DNA of 36,073 bases. Source: Thermoleophilaceae bacterium (lineage in GTDB: Bacteria; Actinomycetota; Thermoleophilia; Solirubrobacterales; Thermoleophilaceae). Position numbers and translations under genes: made by a program. Numbering within the stretch: position 1 is the stretch's first letter; each line of letters begins with the position of its first letter. A model generated the notes under the pieces. It saw nothing but the letters and a program-made list of their open reading frames with translations, was not told where the DNA came from and did not search any database. The stretch spans positions 1 through 36,073 of the forward strand of contig JAICJR010000010.1 of the NCBI GenBank assembly GCA_025928345.1, read 5' to 3'. Positions 31,756 to 36,073 of the stretch are shown here, piece after piece.

Positions 31756-34700
31756 CGCTTGAATATGCCACAGCCGATCCCAGCAATTCCGCTCTGACCC
31801 GACTGGCCACCGCACCCCGCAGCGAAGGAGGCGCCGCTCGCGCGCCCGCGCGCACACGCGCGCGGCTTGACCCGCGCATCCCTCTCGGCCTGGCCGCGTT
31901 CTCCCTGCTTCTCGCGTTCATCCAGCGCCCCGGCTGGGCCACCTCGGACACGAAGATCGACCTGCACGTGAGCCCCGTGCGCTTCCTCTCGGAGGTGGCG
32001 TCCGCGTGGACGCCCAACGGCACGCTCGGCCAGGTGTGGTCGGGCCAGTACGGCGGCTACCTGTGGCCGATGGGGCCGTTCTTCGCGCTCGGCCACGCGA
32101 TAGGGATCTCGGACTGGGTGGTGGAGCGCCTGTGGCTCGCGCTCGTGTTCTTCCTGATGGCGTGGGGAACGGTGCGGCTGCTCGACGCGCTGCTCGCGCG
32201 CCCGCGCGGCATCCCGCACCTGGTGGCCGGGCTGATGGTGCTGCTCAACCCGTACGTGGTGGTGTTCACGAACAGGACGAGCTTCTTCCTGCTCGGGTTC
32301 GCCGCGCTGCCGTGGCTGCTGCTGGCGGTGCATCGCGGATTGAGCGACCCGCGCGGGTGGTGGTGGCCGGCCGCGGTGGCGCTGATCGTTACGTCGATGG
32401 GCGGGGGCGTGAACGCGGCGGTGACCGCGTTCATGCTCGTGGGCGCGCTGCTCCTGCTGGTGTACGAGCCGCTCGTGCTCGGCGTCGAGTGGCGCGCAGT
32501 GCGCGGGTTCTGCCTGCGGGCGGTGCCGCTGATGGTGCTGGCATCGCTGTGGTGGATCGCGCCCGTGCTCGTGGCCACGCGCTACGGCCTCGACTTCCTT
32601 CCCTTCACCGAGCACCCCGGCTCGATCTGGGCCACCACGAGCCTGCCCGAGAGCCTGCGGCTGATGGGCTACTGGATCAGCTACCTGGGCGTGGGCTACA
32701 GCGGAAAGCTCACGCCGTACTTCAGCGACTCGGGGCTCCTGCTCTTCAACCCGCTCGTGGTGGTGGCCACGCTGGTCGCCCCGGCGCTCGCGCTCGCGGG
32801 CTTCGTGTGGACGCGGCGCTGGCGCTACGGGCCGTTCTTCCTGCTGCTGGTGCTGGTGGGCCTCCTGCTGATGGCGGCCGGCTTCCCAGAGGGAACGCCG
32901 CTGCGGCGCGGGCTCAACTTCACCTACAACCACGTGAACGCGGTGCATTTCCTGCGCACGAGCTACAAGGCCGGGCCGCTCGTGGGGCTCGCGCTGGCGT
33001 GTCTCGGCGGTGTGGCGGCCGGCGAACTGTGGCGAAGGAGGACACGCTGGCGCGTGCCGGCGATGGTCTTGGGAGCGGGGCTGCTCGCGCTGTCGGCGTG
33101 GCCGCTCGTGACCGGGCGCGCGATCGACAAGCAGGTGTCGTGGAAGAAGATCCCGTCTGCCTGGAAGCAGGTGGCGCATGACCTCGACCGCGGACTGCCG
33201 CGCAGCTCGCGCGCGGTGGTGCTGCCGGGTCAGGAGTTCGCTTTCTACAAGTGGGGCGGCACAGTCGATCCGATCCTGCCGGCGCTCACCAAGCGCCCGG
33301 TGTCGGTCCGCAACGTGCCGCCGTACGCGGACCCGCACGCGGTGGACCTGTTCTGGGCGATCGACTCGCAGCTCGAGCAGCAGCGGCTCGTGCCGGGCCA
33401 GCTGAAGCCGCTGCTTTCGCTGATCGGTGCGCGCTCGGTGGTGACCGCCACCGACGACGACAGCGCGCGCTCGGGCGGGATGCCGCCCGCCGACGCCGCC
33501 CGCGCGCTGGCCCCTCAGCTCGGCGCGCCGGTGAAGAGCTATGGGCCACTCTCCACATTCCGCGCGCCGGCCGGTGAGCTGGGTGCGCCGCTGCGGCTCC
33601 CGCAGATCCGCCGCTACGACCTGTCGGCGGCGCGGCCGATCGTGCGCGTGGAGCCGGTCGCTGACCAGACCGTGGTGGACGGCTCGGCTGACGGCGTCGC
33701 GCAGTTGGCCGCGTTCGGCGCGCTCCCAAGCGGCGCGTTCCGCTACGCCGGCGACGAGACGGCGAAGCAGATCCGCTCAGCCGCGAACGTGGTGATCAGC
33801 GACACCAACCGGCGCGAGACCTGGGTGGCGTCGCGCGTGCGCCAGGACATAGGCGAGGTGATGACCGCCACCGACCCGCTGTCGCCGGACGCGTCCACGC
33901 TCAACCCGTTCGCCGCACGCGGGACCGACGGCCAGACCGTCGCCGTCTACCACGGCGCGCGCTACGTGCGCACCGACAGCAACCCCGGCTTCTCGCAGTT
34001 CCCGGAGCATCGGCCGTTCGCGGCGTTCGACGGCTCGCCCGGCACCTACTGGCTGGCCGACCCCGCGGCGCCCGACCAGGAGCCCTGGGTGGAGATCGGC
34101 TTCGACCACCCGCTGCCGGTCGACCACATCGACGTGCTGCCGCACGAGGACCCGCGCGCGGCCGTGCGCAAGATCGATGTGGCCGGCCATCGCTTCGCGC
34201 TCCACCGCGGATGGAACCGGCTCGAGCTGCGGCTGCCGAGCGTGAGCAGCCTGCGGCTGAGCATCCCCAAGACCTCCGCGATCAGGCGCGCCTCGGATTA
34301 CGCCGGCGGGCTCAACGAGGTGCGCGTGCCGGGCCTGCGCGTGACCGAGGCGCTGCGGCTGCCGCTGGACGCCGAGCGCGCGCTCGCGGGCCGCAAGCTG
34401 AGCGGCACCGGCCTTACGTATCTCTTCTCGCGCACGACGGGCGACCAGCCATTCCAGCGCGGCTCCGTCCCGCTTCCGATCCTCACGAACCGCAGCTACG
34501 ACAAGGAGGAGTCCGAGCCCTACTACGTGCGCGGCGCGAGCGACGCGGAGACCGGGCTCGACCGCATCTTCAGCCTGCCCGCCGCGCGCAGCTGGCGCGC
34601 GGACGGATGGGTCACCGTGGCTCCCACCACGCCGGATCACGAGGTCGACTCCCTCGCCGGCTACGCGGGTGGTTCGCGCTTCGACTCGGCGAGCCGCTTC

Positions 34701-36056
34701 GAAGGACGGCCCGGGTTCCGGGCGTCGAAGGCGTTCGACGGTGACGCCGGGAGCGCGTGGGTTGCAGGCTGGAACGGGACGCGAGCAACCTGGCTGTCGT
34801 GGACCACGCCGAAGCCGGTGACGCTGACCACGCTGCGGCTCGCGCCAGCGCGGCTGCCCGTGCGCAGGCCCACGCTCGTGCGGTTGCGCTCGGCGGGCGG
34901 CTCGACGCCGCCGCTGCGCGTGGGCGCCAACGGCGACGTGACGCTGCCCCAGCCGGCGCGCGGGCGCAGCTTCCGCCTCGACATCCTGAGAAGTACACGG
35001 GCGAGCGTGCTGGCGGTCGGCATCGGCGAGCTGAGCGGCCCAGGCGTGCCGCACGCCCGCGTCGCGAGCAGCGGCACGCTGAAGGCGCAGTGCGGCGCGG
35101 TGTCGGCAACGGTGGGCGCGAGCAGGCTCTCGCTGCGGCCGGTGGGCTCCGTGTCTGGGCTAGACAACGGCCAGCCGCTGCGCGCGGTGTCGTGCGGCGC
35201 GCCCGCGAGCCTGCCTGCCGGACCGGCGGAGCTGCGTGCGCCCGCCGGGACCTTCGAGCCGTACCTGATGCGCCTGAGCTCGCCCGTCGCACACGCCGCA
35301 GCGGTCACCCCCGGCCGCGTGCTCGACACCGGCAGCGAGGGCCTCGGCAGCCACAAGCACGTGCGGCTCGCGCTCACGCACCCCGCGACGCTCGTGCTGG
35401 GCGAGAGCTACGACCGTGGCTGGCGCGCCACGTGCGACGGCCACTCGCTTGGCACGCCGTTCGTCGTGGACGGCTACGCCAACGGCTGGAACGCGCCCGC
35501 GAGCTGCCGGAACGTGAGCTTCACCTTCGGCCCCAACAAGGCACTCGACATCGGATACGTGATCTCCGCGCTGGCAGCCCTGCTCATGCTCGCTCTCCTG
35601 ATCCTGCGGCGCCCGCGTGGCGTGACCGCCGCGACCGCGGACGAGCTGGCGGCCGACGACGCGCCGCGCGGCTGGCCGCTGCGTCACGCGCTGGCGGTCG
35701 GCGTGGCCACGGCGCTCGTGGTCGGCTTCGTGTTCGCGCTGAGGGCCGGCGCGATCGCGGGTCCGGCCGTGGCGGTCCTCCTGTGGCGCGGCGTGGGGTC
35801 GAGGAGGCTCACGATCGCCGCGGGCGCGCTGCTCGTGCTGGCCGTTCCGCTCGTCTACCTGATCTGGCCGGCCAGCAACCGCGGCGGGTACAACAACGAG
35901 TACGCCACCCACCACCTGGGCGCGCACTGGGTGGCTGTGGCCGCGTTCCTCCTGCTGGCCCTCGCGCTCGCGCGGACGCTCGCCGTCAGTAGGGCCACTC
36001 GCCGGAGCCGAGCGCCCGCGCAAGCGGCCGCAGACGCGCCACCAGCAGCACCTTGA
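31731..36056 (+). CDS. AftD-like alpha-(1->3)-arabinofuranosyltransferase
   Basis: The 1441-residue protein is about AftD length (around 1,400 residues in mycobacteria). The N-terminal GT-C domain (about 40-470) has the AftD block SDTKIDLHVSPVRFL...GQYGGYLWPMGPFF...WVVERLW, with an Asp in the first outer loop as expected catalytic acid. A long extracytoplasmic region holds two discoidin/F5-8C-like, probably carbohydrate-binding, modules (about 740-850 with AFDGSPGTYWL, and 965-1085 with AFDGDAGSAW). The C-terminus has four to five helices (about 1270-1425). AftD adds alpha-1,3-arabinofuranose from decaprenyl-phospho-arabinose in mycobacterial arabinan. Here it suggests an arabinan or similar furanose polymer. 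The start may be GTG 31731 or 31740; both overlap the divergent gene. The hydrophilic tail overlaps a convergent frame. Confidence 0.9.
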   Translation: MWPVPLPTPLEYATADPSNSALTRLATAPRSEGGAARAPARTRARLDPRIPLGLAAFSLLLAFIQRPGWATSDTKIDLHVSPVRFLSEVASAWTPNGTLGQVWSGQYGGYLWPMGPFFALGHAIGISDWVVERLWLALVFFLMAWGTVRLLDALLARPRGIPHLVAGLMVLLNPYVVVFTNRTSFFLLGFAALPWLLLAVHRGLSDPRGWWWPAAVALIVTSMGGGVNAAVTAFMLVGALLLLVYEPLVLGVEWRAVRGFCLRAVPLMVLASLWWIAPVLVATRYGLDFLPFTEHPGSIWATTSLPESLRLMGYWISYLGVGYSGKLTPYFSDSGLLLFNPLVVVATLVAPALALAGFVWTRRWRYGPFFLLLVLVGLLLMAAGFPEGTPLRRGLNFTYNHVNAVHFLRTSYKAGPLVGLALACLGGVAAGELWRRRTRWRVPAMVLGAGLLALSAWPLVTGRAIDKQVSWKKIPSAWKQVAHDLDRGLPRSSRAVVLPGQEFAFYKWGGTVDPILPALTKRPVSVRNVPPYADPHAVDLFWAIDSQLEQQRLVPGQLKPLLSLIGARSVVTATDDDSARSGGMPPADAARALAPQLGAPVKSYGPLSTFRAPAGELGAPLRLPQIRRYDLSAARPIVRVEPVADQTVVDGSADGVAQLAAFGALPSGAFRYAGDETAKQIRSAANVVISDTNRRETWVASRVRQDIGEVMTATDPLSPDASTLNPFAARGTDGQTVAVYHGARYVRTDSNPGFSQFPEHRPFAAFDGSPGTYWLADPAAPDQEPWVEIGFDHPLPVDHIDVLPHEDPRAAVRKIDVAGHRFALHRGWNRLELRLPSVSSLRLSIPKTSAIRRASDYAGGLNEVRVPGLRVTEALRLPLDAERALAGRKLSGTGLTYLFSRTTGDQPFQRGSVPLPILTNRSYDKEESEPYYVRGASDAETGLDRIFSLPAARSWRADGWVTVAPTTPDHEVDSLAGYAGGSRFDSASRFEGRPGFRASKAFDGDAGSAWVAGWNGTRATWLSWTTPKPVTLTTLRLAPARLPVRRPTLVRLRSAGGSTPPLRVGANGDVTLPQPARGRSFRLDILRSTRASVLAVGIGELSGPGVPHARVASSGTLKAQCGAVSATVGASRLSLRPVGSVSGLDNGQPLRAVSCGAPASLPAGPAELRAPAGTFEPYLMRLSSPVAHAAAVTPGRVLDTGSEGLGSHKHVRLALTHPATLVLGESYDRGWRATCDGHSLGTPFVVDGYANGWNAPASCRNVSFTFGPNKALDIGYVISALAALLMLALLILRRPRGVTAATADELAADDAPRGWPLRHALAVGVATALVVGFVFALRAGAIAGPAVAVLLWRGVGSRRLTIAAGALLVLAVPLVYLIWPASNRGGYNNEYATHHLGAHWVAVAAFLLLALALARTLAVSRATRRSRAPAQAAADAPPAAP

Positions 36057-36073
36057 TCACGAGGTTGCGCAAA
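35986..36073 (-). CDS. 3' end of a possible convergent gene, cut by window edge
   Basis: On the minus strand an open frame enters from the right edge and ends with TGA at 35988-35986. The visible end reads LRNLVIKVLLVARLRPLARALGSGEWPY, which is more protein-like than a random antisense frame. It overlaps the last 71 bases of the AftD-like gene, much as the flippase and GT2 genes overlap. Only 28 residues are visible, so no function can be given and the call is tentative. Confidence 0.4.
   Translation of the reverse strand, partial: LRNLVIKVLLVARLRPLARALGSGEWPY

Noticed and set aside
28976-32023. 1015-codon open frame on the minus strand
   Set aside because: Covers the GT4 gene in antisense and the GT-C-like gene in a wrong frame; no motifs, low-complexity Arg/Ala/Gly product.

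Overview
The window is high-GC, densely packed bacterial DNA (about 70% G+C by eye). It looks like a chromosomal segment of a Gram-positive-type actinobacterium. My best guess is class Thermoleophilia (Solirubrobacterales or a relative). That is inference, based on the base composition, the secreted proteins with a 'PDTTI..GP...F.CSLD' Ig-like module, an AftD-type arabinosyltransferase, an LPXTG wall-sorted protein and TANNNT-type -10 elements close to start codons. No tRNA, rRNA, CRISPR array, phage gene or transposase was seen, and no stretch over 300 bases lacks a gene.

Layout. 1-1484: end of the ATP synthase operon (partial atpD, then atpC) with a terminator hairpin; AtpD has an unusual acidic tail whose last codons serve as the atpC ribosome-binding site. 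1654-7737: five exported proteins on the + strand: an Ig-like protein, an unknown protein A, a strongly basic unknown protein, a subtilisin-like protease, and protein B, a paralogue of A. 7734-8675: a GAF-LuxR regulator, tail-to-tail with B. 8726-11437 (- strand): a coupled operon tetR - aidB-like acyl-CoA dehydrogenase - flavin-fold protein, with a clear palindromic operator before tetR. 11607-11954: a small membrane protein. 11965-14828 (-): a flavin monooxygenase followed by a GGDEF-EAL protein. 14911-17645 (+): an exported glycosidase-fold protein and an exported PhoD-like phosphatase. 17661-18932: a Fic protein preceded by a 76-bp near-perfect palindrome that ends in its start codon.

18929-36073 is a surface-polysaccharide locus. 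It holds a GT4, a GT4-GT2 fusion, a Wzx-type flippase, a polyprenyl-phosphate sugar synthase-like GT2, an LPXTG protein, an OafA-type acyltransferase, a GT-C transferase, a small TPR protein, an O-antigen ligase/polymerase-like protein, another GT4, another GT-C-like protein and a 1441-residue AftD-like arabinofuranosyltransferase. Together they suggest assembly of a lipid-linked glycan, its flipping, polymerisation or ligation outside, extension by polyprenyl-phosphate-dependent GT-C enzymes, and acyl decoration.

Genome style is compact. Same-strand genes overlap by ATGA, GTGA or TTGA; three convergent pairs share one CTAG as both stop codons; two further convergent pairs overlap by about 70-76 bases; several genes have a TA(A/G)GCT-like -10 only 7-14 bases before the start, implying leaderless or near-leaderless mRNAs. 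The most unusual items are the fic palindrome, the heptanucleotide repeat that joins the two transferase domains of the fusion, the AtpD tail, and the exported A/basic/protease/B cluster.
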